Shown here: positions 56,421 through 64,000 of the stretch, piece after piece
Numbering within the stretch: the stretch's first letter is position 1
Layout: each line of letters opens with the position of its first letter
NCBI RefSeq assembly: GCF_900115495.1
Contig: NZ_FOWR01000003.1
Location: 1-64,000, forward strand
Source: Enterovibrio norvegicus DSM 15893
Lineage (GTDB): Bacteria > Pseudomonadota > Gammaproteobacteria > Enterobacterales > Vibrionaceae
Length of the DNA stretch: 64,000 nt
Direction: 5' to 3'
Program-made: the position numbers and the translations under genes
The notes under the pieces: model-generated
Database searches by the model: none
Seen by the model: only the letters and a program-made list of their open reading frames with translations
What the model was told of the DNA's origin: nothing

Positions 56421-56444
56421 GTAAAAGTAAAAGTAAAAGTAAAA
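56421..56444. repeat. Hexamer repeat GTAAAA x4 in the leader of the DUF333 gene
   Basis: Four perfect GTAAAA units lie 20 bases upstream of the lipoprotein start, within the probable leader or promoter on the minus strand (TTTTAC units). Copy-number change would alter spacing between promoter and ribosome-binding site. Confidence 0.85.
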
Positions 56445-56627
56445 GTCGGTGTAAGCACGCTAATCATTTTGTCTATTTTTGCCAACAAAAAGCATTTCAT
56501 TCAACTGTCATGTCTCGTTATCAAACTATATGTATAAAAAACGAGCGAAGTGGCTCTTCATTGCTAGACTCAATACTGTATTTATTCACTATTTGAACCA
56601 TTTAAACGAAGATAGAGGACGAAATCC

Positions 56628-58262
56628 ATGAGAGCCCTTTCAATACGGCAACGGTTATCTCTGATCATTGTGATATCAGTACTGTCGTTAATTTCAGTCA
56701 CCATAGTATCTCTCATGCTCAAACACGAGAACATGTTGGATGAGAGAAAAAACCAAATTCAAGTGCTTGTTGAAACCGCCGAAACGCTGGTTACCAAACT
56801 CCACCAACAAGCACTAGCGGGTGACATCTCTATGGAAGAAGCCAAACAGCGCGCCATTAGTGCTTTAGATGCCATGCGCTACGGTGATAACGGCTATTTC
56901 ATGATTTATGACATGAACTCAATCATGGTTCATCATCCGATCACTGCCAGCCTTATCGGTAGAGACCTCACATCTCTTCAGGACGTCAATGGTGTTTACA
57001 TCATTCGTGAACAAGTCGATATGGCTAAAAACGGTGGCGGCTTTGTCACCTACCACTGGAAAAAGACAGGATCAGATGAAACGCCCTACCCTAAAATCGC
57101 GTATTCACTTCCTTTTACTCCGTGGGGCTGGGTACTAAACACAGGGTTATATGTCGATGACTTGGACGCGACATTTTATCAAGACGTACAACGTTTGCTG
57201 CTTCTGGTTGCCCTGATCGCACTGATGCTCATCGGTCTATCGATTACCATTGCCCGCAGTATCACTTCGCCGTTAAACCGTTTAAAAACGCTGTTACAAA
57301 CCGCAGAGGTAAACCTTGATTTGACGGTTCGTTCTCGTCTAAACGGAAATAATGAAATTACTGATTTGGGCCGTGCGTTTAACAATCTCATGAACGCATT
57401 TGAAGAAACGTTACGTGGCATATCACAAGGTGCGAATCAGCTTAATCAGGAGGTTTCTAAGCTCGAAAACCTTTCTAATCACATTGTTGGCGCTTCCACT
57501 CAACAATCGCAAGATACAGGTAGCATTGCTGCCTTGGTTGAACAGTTTGCTGAGAGCATCAACGTCATTTCTCACGATGCAGATAAGATGAAATCGCTGT
57601 CTAACGAAAGTGGTGTGCAAGCGAAGCAAGGTGCCTCCACCATGCGCGCAACCATTTCTAATATGGATCAGATGTCAGAAAAGTCTCAGCGTTCGAGTTC
57701 TGCCGTGTCTGAACTTGATCATCACTCTAAAGAGATTGAAGGCATAATCAGCGTGATTAACGATGTCGCAGAGCAAACCAACCTGCTGGCGCTAAACGCA
57801 GCCATTGAGGCCGCTCGCGCGGGCGACCAAGGGCGAGGATTTGCTGTCGTGGCGGATGAGGTAAGAAATCTCGCAGTAAGAACGTCAGATTCTACAAAAC
57901 AAATAGCCTCGACGATTCAGGAACTTCGAACGGGCATCGAAACCACCGTCGGTCATATTGAAGAAAGCGTGACCGTGGTGAACAGCAACATGTCACAAAC
58001 CCATGAAGCAGAACAACGCGTTCGCGAGATGCACCAAATGTCGCAGGATCTTATTCACATCATCGACGATGTTTCTGGTGCTTTGCATGAACAATCTAGC
58101 GCAAACCGCGAGCTTGCCAATCGTATCCAACATATCGCAGACATGGCATCAAATAACCACCGCTCCGCATCTGACGTGCAAGGGTCTGCGCGAGAGGTAA
58201 ATGGACTCGTCCGTAAATTCAACCAATCTGTGAGTCGATTTAAGATTTCACAAACGATTTAA
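56628..58262 (+). CDS. Chemoreceptor with a single Cache sensor
   Basis: The protein has 544 residues. Membrane helices lie at about 8-30 and 190-212, and the periplasmic part is an sCache_2 domain: [22 protein letters not shown]....[30 protein letters not shown] (about 210-265) and a signalling domain with [20 protein letters not shown] follow. sCache_2 receptors commonly sense small organic acids. There is no C-terminal methylation-enzyme tether. An ordinary sigma-70 promoter is assumed; no sigma-28 motif was found. Confidence 0.9.
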   Translation: MRALSIRQRLSLIIVISVLSLISVTIVSLMLKHENMLDERKNQIQVLVETAETLVTKLHQQALAGDISMEEAKQRAISALDAMRYGDNGYFMIYDMNSIMVHHPITASLIGRDLTSLQDVNGVYIIREQVDMAKNGGGFVTYHWKKTGSDETPYPKIAYSLPFTPWGWVLNTGLYVDDLDATFYQDVQRLLLLVALIALMLIGLSITIARSITSPLNRLKTLLQTAEVNLDLTVRSRLNGNNEITDLGRAFNNLMNAFEETLRGISQGANQLNQEVSKLENLSNHIVGASTQQSQDTGSIAALVEQFAESINVISHDADKMKSLSNESGVQAKQGASTMRATISNMDQMSEKSQRSSSAVSELDHHSKEIEGIISVINDVAEQTNLLALNAAIEAARAGDQGRGFAVVADEVRNLAVRTSDSTKQIASTIQELRTGIETTVGHIEESVTVVNSNMSQTHEAEQRVREMHQMSQDLIHIIDDVSGALHEQSSANRELANRIQHIADMASNNHRSASDVQGSAREVNGLVRKFNQSVSRFKISQTI

Positions 58263-58273
58263 AACGAAACCTC

Positions 58274-58310
58274 ACAACAAAATAGCCCCTTCATGGGGCT
58301 TTTTTGTTGT
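58274..58310 (+). terminator. Terminator after the Cache chemoreceptor
   Basis: ACAACAAAATAGCCCC-TTCAT-GGGGCTTTTTTGTTGT, a GC core extended by A/T pairs, with a T run inside the stem. Confidence 0.85.
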
Positions 58311-58470
58311 AAGCGAAGTTATGTCTCTTATGTGTCGCAGCATGGTGTTCATTACATAAAGGGTTGCGCGATACCATGTGTTTCGATTCAATATTGACTG
58401 ATTCCTCTCATCGATGAGCCCCCTCAGGCAATACTCACGTTTATCTGACTTTAGACGTAACAGTATCGAC

Positions 58471-58495
58471 AAAAAAAGCCCCATACGGGGCTTTT
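58471..58495 (-). terminator. Terminator of the patatin gene
   Basis: On the minus strand AAAGCCCC-GTAT-GGGGCTTTTTTT, 22 bases beyond the stop. Confidence 0.85.
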
Positions 58496-58516
58496 GGCAT
58501 TTTCTCAACGGGCTAG

Positions 58517-59686
58517 CTACGACACTTTCTTCAACTTACTCTTGCTCGCTTTTAACCAACTTCCATCTTTAGCACGACGGTGGAAATTCGCGGGGAGACC
58601 TTCGTTTTCTTGCGTCCAAGGAGAGGCTCCTAACGCCTGTTTCATGTCCTCGTAACCTGCATCACTGCGTAAACGAATCGAACGGCGTGAAAACTCGGTA
58701 TCACTCATCGGGTTATGGCCCGCAAGTGGTTCAAATGTGATGTGCACAATATCGATTTTAGGGCCGTCTTTTAAACTGGTAATGTCTGGCACCTGCTTAC
58801 TGTCCACAACTTCTGGCGTGCGAGCAAGCAATTGGTCCAAGTTCTTCTGGGCAATTAAGGCTTCAATGTGCGCGCAGGTTCGGCTCGCGTACTGGATTTC
58901 TTTTTCTCGCCACAGCACTTCGCTCATGGTCTTAGGCAATTCACCCTTGGCGTTCCAAAGATCGACCATGAATATCAATAGATCATCGTCTTTCGCCAAA
59001 TCCAAAATGCCATTTAAAGGGGTATTTGATACCACTCCGCCATCCCAGTAATGGTCTTCTCCAATTTGTGTTGCAGGAAAACCTGGCGGTAAAGAGCCAC
59101 TGGCAACAGGGTGTGCGGCGGTGATCGTGTCGGATTCGCTGTCAAAGAAAACCAATTCGCCGTCCGTCACACGCGTTGCGCCAACCGTAAGCCGGACACC
59201 ACTACTATTGCTATTGCTATTGCTATTGCTATTTTTATTTTCATTGATCAGATCAAAATCCACCAACTCATTGAGCGTGGAAAACAACGGTGTTGTGTCG
59301 TAGAAACTTGTGGCTGCCTCACCCGGCGCTGCTACCCAAGGGCTAATAGCACGTGGGACGAAAAAATCAGGCTGACCGAAAGTAAGTGCTTGAGAAACAC
59401 TCACCATATTGAAGCTTGCAGCCATTGAAGGTAAAAGCAGCGCATCGGTGCCGGGTCGGGAAATTCGCTGCCAAAAGGCCTCCAGTTTCTCCAGACGTTG
59501 CTCTGGCGCATTGCCCGCTAACACCGCTGCATTCAACGCACCAATGGAAATGCCTGCAAACCAATCAGGTGTGTACCCGGCTTCCTCTAACGCTTTATAT
59601 GCGCCGATATGATACGCACCCAACGCGCCCCCGCCTTGCAACACTAAACATACCTTTGGCTTCTTCTTTGTTCGAGACCTTGCCAT
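58517..59686 (-). CDS. Patatin-like phospholipase with DUF3734 C-terminus
   Basis: The protein has 389 residues. The oxyanion loop QGGGALGAYHIGAY is followed by the nucleophile elbow GISIG with Ser47, and the Asp of the catalytic dyad lies in YWDGGVVSN. The C-terminal third (ASRTCAHIEALIA.., FSRRSIRLRSDAGYEDMKQ) matches DUF3734. There is no signal peptide, so it is a cytoplasmic or peripheral membrane lipid hydrolase. Between the two lobes a surface loop contains Asn-Ser dipeptides encoded by a hexamer microsatellite. GAGGGTG precedes the ATG. Confidence 0.87.
   Translation of the reverse strand: MARSRTKKKPKVCLVLQGGGALGAYHIGAYKALEEAGYTPDWFAGISIGALNAAVLAGNAPEQRLEKLEAFWQRISRPGTDALLLPSMAASFNMVSVSQALTFGQPDFFVPRAISPWVAAPGEAATSFYDTTPLFSTLNELVDFDLINENKNSNSNSNSNSSGVRLTVGATRVTDGELVFFDSESDTITAAHPVASGSLPPGFPATQIGEDHYWDGGVVSNTPLNGILDLAKDDDLLIFMVDLWNAKGELPKTMSEVLWREKEIQYASRTCAHIEALIAQKNLDQLLARTPEVVDSKQVPDITSLKDGPKIDIVHITFEPLAGHNPMSDTEFSRRSIRLRSDAGYEDMKQALGASPWTQENEGLPANFHRRAKDGSWLKASKSKLKKVS
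59202..59234. repeat. In-frame hexamer microsatellite in the patatin gene
   Basis: Four perfect CTATTG units (59205-59228) with imperfect flanking units encode alternating Asn-Ser in the loop ENKNSNSNSNSNSSG. Changes by whole units keep the frame and only alter loop length. Confidence 0.9.
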
Positions 59687-60049
59687 ATTTACACCCTCAA
59701 TTGTCGATAGTCGGAATAGATAACCTTTCCTGTATAGGCCAAAAATTAAGGCATTACTGTTAATTTATTCGGTCACATCAAAACAAGCCAACACCTATCA
59801 CATCTAAGGTTTAGACATTGCAAAATTCACGTCTCTCTTACATGTGATGCTGTTCTGCTGCATAGAAATGCCCTTCATCCTCAATCCATCTATTCATCGG
59901 TTAACGCCCGATAAGTAACGCTCCCTTCAACGCAGGTTCTTGAGAGTGTTTGCGTAAAGATCTTATTCTCGAAAAAATCATTGATAAAAATCTCAGCTAA
60001 AATCTTTGATTCACGATCAATGAAATGACAACACGCGAGAGTCATGGCT
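59687..60049. other. Intergenic region upstream of agmatinase
   Basis: No gene was found in these 363 bases between divergent genes. TTGAT-N5-ATCAA at 60007-60021 is a small inverted repeat about 30 bases before the start and a possible operator. No ArgR box was recognised. Confidence 0.5.
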
Positions 60050-60970
60050 ATGGAAAATATATTCGATCGAAAAGATGATTCCCTTTATTCGAATGCTTAC
60101 TCCTTTCTTCGCTTACCCATGGTGCAAGATCCGACAAAAGTAAACGCGGATGTTGTAGTGCTGGGCATGCCCTACGACATGGCCACAACGGGGCGTTCTG
60201 GCGCGCGTTTAGGTCCTGATGCTGTCCGTCGTGCCTCCGTCAATTTGGCATGGGAGGGTCATCGGTATCCGTGGCCGTTTGATTTACGTGAACGCTGCAA
60301 CATCGTCGATGCTGGCGACCTGATTTTTGCCTGTGGGGATAGCGAGGATTTTTGCAATACAGCAGCAAGCGCTGCCTCTAAAATATTGGCATCTGGCAAG
60401 ACGTTACTTTCACTCGGCGGAGACCATTTCATTACTCTCCCACTGCTTCGAGCGCATCATGATAAACACGGAGTGATGGCGTTGATTCATTTCGATGCGC
60501 ATACCGATACTTACAGCCAAGGCAGCAGATATGACCACGGCACCATGTTCTACCATGCCCCCAAAGAAGGGCTGATCGATGCAAACAAATCAGTCCAAAT
60601 TGGTATTCGTACAGACTATGAAAAAGACGGTCACGGTTTCAACGTAATTTGTGCAGAAGCCGCCAATGATATGACCCCTGATGACATTGCCATCCACATC
60701 AAAGCGATCGTGGGAGACATGCCAGTTTATATCACGTTTGACATTGATTGCCTCGACCCAGCACATGCCCCAGGAACGGGTACACCGGTGGTGGGCGGCA
60801 TTACGTCAGACAAAGCGCTGCGTATCTTGAGAGGGTTATTAGGCATTAACCTGGTGGGGATGGATGTGGTGGAAGTCAGCCCGCCGTTTGACAACTCAGA
60901 AATCACTGCGCTCGCAGGCGCAACGATTGCTACTGAACTGTTGCACCTTTGGGCCTCAAGCCAACACTGA
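60050..60970 (+). CDS. speB: Agmatinase (agmatine ureohydrolase)
   Basis: The protein has 306 residues of the arginase fold. Manganese-binding motifs are all present: [15 protein letters not shown] and [18 protein letters not shown]. The enzyme cleaves agmatine to putrescine and urea. No speA gene adjoins, so it may use imported agmatine or work with a distant decarboxylase; related ureohydrolases act on guanidino acids, so the substrate is not certain. The ATG at 60050 is 8 bases after GCGAGAG; the ATG at 60044 is too close to it. Confidence 0.83.
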   Translation: MENIFDRKDDSLYSNAYSFLRLPMVQDPTKVNADVVVLGMPYDMATTGRSGARLGPDAVRRASVNLAWEGHRYPWPFDLRERCNIVDAGDLIFACGDSEDFCNTAASAASKILASGKTLLSLGGDHFITLPLLRAHHDKHGVMALIHFDAHTDTYSQGSRYDHGTMFYHAPKEGLIDANKSVQIGIRTDYEKDGHGFNVICAEAANDMTPDDIAIHIKAIVGDMPVYITFDIDCLDPAHAPGTGTPVVGGITSDKALRILRGLLGINLVGMDVVEVSPPFDNSEITALAGATIATELLHLWASSQH

Positions 60971-60990
60971 GTTAATGAAAGAAACGTCGG

Positions 60991-61878
60991 TTAGCCCGCG
61001 TCTCGCTGCTCTTCCTGCATACCGATGATGGGATGTAAATCAATAAAATGCGTCACATCATGGCGGTACGATTTGAAGAACAAGTTCGGCGCATGCCCGC
61101 ACCCCAAGTAGTAATTGACAGACATGGTGGGCTGAGCTTCTCTCATATGTTTAACAATGTCTTTTGTGAGCACATCAGAGTGCAATCCGTGCATGAGCAT
61201 CAGCGGTTGCTTGAGCTTTCCGAATTGACGCCACAAGTTCATCGGCGGCGACGTCTCTGAATACGCATCCAATATTCTCGGATCGTAATGTGTTGTATAT
61301 GCACCATTGTCTAACCGACGGACAGACGCGCCGATCATAGTTTGCCATTGCTCTGTAGTGTGAGACCCAAAAGGGTGATAAAGGGTTTGCAGATATTGGT
61401 AGATCTCGCTGTAACGCCTAAACGTCATGGGCGTTTTCACGTAGTTTACGATGCGTTTCAAGGCATCAGCAGGCACTTCGGGGCCCACATCATTCAATAT
61501 CAAAGAGCTGATACGCGATTCGTGCGTCGGGTTTGAGGCAAGTAGCATACCGATGATGCCGCCCATGCTCGTGCCCACCCAGTGCGCTCGGTCACAGCAG
61601 TAAAAATCCATCAGCTTCACGGCCAAATCCACGTAATTCGCGTAGTTGTACTCTTTAGCAGGATCTTGCGCCCACTCAGAAAGGCCCCGTCCTAGCGTAT
61701 CCGGCACCAATACGCGATAGCCTTTGGCTGCCAAGTCTTCGCCCAACGCCATGAAATCAATACCGTTGCGCGCCAAACCATGCCAACAGATAACGGTTTC
61801 CCCACCTTCGGGATTCCATGCTCTCACATGAATTTCACGGCCATTGATAACTGGATACTGCTCTAGCATTTGAGACAT
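60991..61878 (-). CDS. Alpha/beta hydrolase
   Basis: The protein has 295 residues. The oxyanion segment is CWHGLARNG, the nucleophile Ser lies in GTSMGG, the acid is Asp in LHSDVL and the base is His in GCGHAPN. The cap between about 135 and 210 is helical. The fold is typical of esterases and C-C hydrolases; no substrate can be named. There is no signal peptide. GGAGGG is 9 bases before the ATG. It is convergent with speB. Confidence 0.8.
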   Translation of the reverse strand: MSQMLEQYPVINGREIHVRAWNPEGGETVICWHGLARNGIDFMALGEDLAAKGYRVLVPDTLGRGLSEWAQDPAKEYNYANYVDLAVKLMDFYCCDRAHWVGTSMGGIIGMLLASNPTHESRISSLILNDVGPEVPADALKRIVNYVKTPMTFRRYSEIYQYLQTLYHPFGSHTTEQWQTMIGASVRRLDNGAYTTHYDPRILDAYSETSPPMNLWRQFGKLKQPLMLMHGLHSDVLTKDIVKHMREAQPTMSVNYYLGCGHAPNLFFKSYRHDVTHFIDLHPIIGMQEEQRDAG

Positions 61879-62126
61879 AGACTGGTTCCCTCCGGGTGAG
61901 TCTTAAATTATTTGACCGTATTCACGTTTTCTCAACTTTCTGAGGCAAAAAAATTCCTAAAAATGCGCTCCAATTGCGTCCCCAACGGTAAACAAACCGC
62001 TGTAGGCCTTGATTTTCCTCATCTTTGTCTCAACTAAATTATCATTAATAAGATATTTTAGTCTGACGAAAATAAGCGGTGATGGTAGTATTCCCCCACC
62101 CCAATCTGCCTTAAAACACCTTATTC

Positions 62127-62609
62127 ATGGAAAAAGTGTTAATCAGTGCTTGTCTGCTTGGACAAAATGTTCGCTATGACGGAAACAACCTCGGTTTAGA
62201 TTCTCTTTCATTTCAACGATTGTCCGAACTGGTCGAATTCGTTGCCATTTGCCCAGAAGTGTCCGGCGGACTCCCAACGCCCCGAACACCCGCAGAAATC
62301 ATTCAGGGCGTTGGATTGGATGTTATTGAACAGCGCATCCAGGTCATCACTCAGACTGGCGAAGATGTTACCGATGCATTTATCCTTGGTGCACAGAACG
62401 CACTGGATTTGTGCAAAAGAAACAACATTCGCGCTGCAGTGTTAACGGATTCAAGCCCTTCTTGCGGTAGCAGTAAAATTTACAACGGTGAATTTGATGG
62501 TAAGAAAGTCGCAGGACACGGTGTAACAACAGCATTGCTAAGGCAACACGGCATTGCTGTATTTAGTCAATTCGAGTTAGAAAACATCATCGAATTCGTG
62601 AATAGCTAG
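62127..62609 (+). CDS. DUF523 protein, TudS-like thiouracil desulfurase family
   Basis: The protein has 160 residues. Three conserved cysteines are at residue 9 (SACLLG), about 42 (AICPEVSGGLP) and in DSSPSCGS, the set that holds a [4Fe-4S] cluster in TudS. TudS removes sulfur from 2-thiouracil, possibly recycling tRNA-derived thionucleobases. The E. coli-type longer fusion with DUF1722 is not present here. The Shine-Dalgarno sequence is weak. Confidence 0.82.
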   Translation: MEKVLISACLLGQNVRYDGNNLGLDSLSFQRLSELVEFVAICPEVSGGLPTPRTPAEIIQGVGLDVIEQRIQVITQTGEDVTDAFILGAQNALDLCKRNNIRAAVLTDSSPSCGSSKIYNGEFDGKKVAGHGVTTALLRQHGIAVFSQFELENIIEFVNS

Positions 62610-63130
62610 CTTGTTACATCACATAGCTAGTGCCAAAAGCATTAGCTACTCCCATTCAAAAAGCCCGACAGTCTGTACCATTTTTGAATCAAAACCCTTC
62701 ACCTTTATGTTCAGAATCTGCTTATTTCAGAAAGTCGCCTTTCTGGGACGACACATTTCGCTCAGATAGGTTAGAAACTATATGCATATTGAAACGGTTA
62801 TTTAGAGGCAATATAGGCAAAGCGCCTCACGTTTCACGACTTGGCTGACCCTAAATGCTTTCTATTTGCAGTAAGTCACGCCATCATTAGGCGACGATTA
62901 AAATCTCGCGTTTGTACCTTCCATTCATGGTTATGCTACAAACACGAGAACATAAAGAAACTTGGCAAGGGTTTTGCCTTTGTTTGTAACCGTACGTTAA
63001 ACAGTAACGTTGCCATGTTTCTTATGAAATCGAAGGACAATCAAACAGCCCGTCAGCGTAAGGGAAGAGAGCGCAATGAAAGCGCTTTCAGATGAAAATA
63101 GCGTGAATCCCAGGGTTGTTTAGACTAAAG
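62610..63130. other. Intergenic region upstream of the second LacI-type regulator
   Basis: No convincing gene was found in these 521 bases; two open frames of 72 and 84 codons lack ribosome-binding sites and protein-like composition. The only clear site is the palindrome listed at 63077-63090. Confidence 0.6.
63077..63090. promoter_or_regulatory. LacI-type operator
   Basis: TGAAAGCGCTTTCA is a perfect 14-bp palindrome with the AAGCGCTT core, 40 bases upstream of the regulator start. This position suits autorepression. Confidence 0.7.
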
Positions 63131-64000
63131 ATGAAGGAAAACACATTGATCACCATTAAAGAAGTTGCGGAGCTCGCGAAAGTCTCCCAATCGACGGTAT
63201 CTCGTGCCTTAAATGGTCACGAAACCGTGAAGGAGAAAAACCGCATTAAGGTGTTTGATGCCATCGAAAAGCTTGGTTATCAACCCAATGCATTTGCGCA
63301 GGCACTTGCTTCGAATCGCTCTCACAGTATCGGTATGCTGGTTGGTACGTTTGATGGTCCTTACTTTGGTCCTTTGATGCACTATGTCGAAAAGGTCGTA
63401 CGTCAACAGAACTACCACCTCATTATCACCAGTGGTCACGAGCAGTACCAAGAAGAGCAAGAGTCCATCCGCTTCTTAAACGCGAAGAAAATCGATGGCC
63501 TCGTACTGACCTCAGACATGCTCAGCGATGGCGATATCCTTGATATCATTGAAATTACGCCAGCCACCATGCTGATGAACCGCTATATTCCCGAAATCGC
63601 AGACCAATGTATTTGCATCGATAACGAACTTGGCGGCTTCCTCGCCACAGAGCATTTGCTGCTGAATGGTCACCGCCGCATTGGTTGTGTCACTGGCCAG
63701 TTAAGCAAAATTGATAGCCGGGAACGTTTGCAAGGCTACCGAAATGCATTGAAAGAATACGGCGTGGAATACGATCCGAATTTGGTCGTAGAAGGCCGTT
63801 TTGACCACGGTGGCAATGACACCGCTGTACGTCGATTACTCGACCGAGACAAAAGCATGACGGCAATATTCTGTTTGAACGACAGTATCGCGCTTGCCGC
63901 TTATGGCGTTTGTCATGAATTTGGTTACCGCGTGGGTGAAGACATGTCAATTGTGGGTTTCGATAACCACACATACAGCCAATACATGACACCAAGCCTG
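63131..64000 (+). CDS. GalR/LacI-family transcriptional regulator (partial, runs off the window)
   Basis: The frame is open to the window end, giving 290 residues. The helix-turn-helix and hinge are ITIKEVAELAKVSQSTVSRA and GYQPNAFAQALASN; the effector domain includes SIGMLVGTFDGPYFGPL, NGHRRIGCVTGQLSKIDSRE and DMSIVGFDNHTYS. It resembles AscG/GalR-type sugar regulators. A LacI-type palindrome lies just upstream. Target genes are probably beyond the window; about 45 residues are missing. Confidence 0.85.
   Translation, partial: MKENTLITIKEVAELAKVSQSTVSRALNGHETVKEKNRIKVFDAIEKLGYQPNAFAQALASNRSHSIGMLVGTFDGPYFGPLMHYVEKVVRQQNYHLIITSGHEQYQEEQESIRFLNAKKIDGLVLTSDMLSDGDILDIIEITPATMLMNRYIPEIADQCICIDNELGGFLATEHLLLNGHRRIGCVTGQLSKIDSRERLQGYRNALKEYGVEYDPNLVVEGRFDHGGNDTAVRRLLDRDKSMTAIFCLNDSIALAAYGVCHEFGYRVGEDMSIVGFDNHTYSQYMTPSL

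Noticed and set aside
56402-56500. N-terminal extension of the DUF333 lipoprotein containing (Thr-Phe)n
   Set aside because: The extension is a translated hexamer repeat and would bury the signal peptide; a proper ribosome-binding site precedes the ATG at 56401.
62630-63095. Two small plus-strand genes upstream of the second LacI-type regulator
   Set aside because: They lack ribosome-binding sites, overlap one another and have compositions unlike proteins.

Overview
The window looks like part of a Vibrionaceae chromosome, in the Enterovibrio/Grimontia/Photobacterium range; the genus cannot be fixed from sequence alone. The grounds are moderate GC, an integron-like cassette fragment at the left edge, several chemoreceptors, an HscC/J-protein set, YibL, and marine organosulfonate catabolism. 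No rRNA, tRNA, CRISPR array or complete insertion sequence was seen.

Layout. 1-1.4 kb: a transposase tail and two small minus-strand genes (an unknown membrane protein and a RidA-like protein), each followed by an attC-like site. 1.6-11.5 kb: an AEC transporter, then a minus-strand chemosensory operon in the order response regulator, CheW, CHASE3 chemoreceptor, CheR, CheD-CheB fusion, CheA, HPt protein. Its CheA lacks a recognisable phosphoryl-accepting histidine, and the adjacent HPt protein carries one. 11.8-18.1 kb: yibL, then a tandemly duplicated pair (LruC-domain secreted protein plus lipoprotein). The 3' portions of the two copies are almost identical, and each copy has a sigma-54-like promoter with palindromes at the same distance upstream.

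18.1-30 kb: a LacI-type regulator and a long operon predicted to import and degrade 2,3-dihydroxypropane-1-sulfonate (DHPS). It encodes a TRAP transporter, an HpsN-like dehydrogenase, an SDR and a Zn-dehydrogenase that could interconvert DHPS enantiomers, SuyAB sulfolactate sulfo-lyase, a ComC-like sulfolactate dehydrogenase and a SuyZ/YeiH-type exporter. The expected products are pyruvate, which is used, and sulfite or sulfate, which is exported. LacI-type palindromes lie at the operon promoter and inside the start of the regulator gene.

30-43.5 kb: an EIIC-EAL cyclic-di-GMP phosphodiesterase, hscC, a lipase with a membrane-anchored partner, an IclR regulator next to decayed dehydrogenase genes, a LysE exporter, and a DUF1266/J-protein pair that probably works with HscC. 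43.9-64 kb: a poly-HAMP chemoreceptor, a NifW-like gene with an in-frame stop, an OhrR-like regulator divergent from a small gene, an 18-copy heptamer array, a 2OG-Fe(II) oxygenase, YdcF, an ABC1 kinase, the oxygen-dependent methionine synthase pair MesD/MesX, a TSUP exporter, YjdM, a DUF333 lipoprotein, a Cache chemoreceptor, a patatin phospholipase, agmatinase, an alpha/beta hydrolase, a DUF523/TudS protein, and a second LacI-type regulator cut by the window end.
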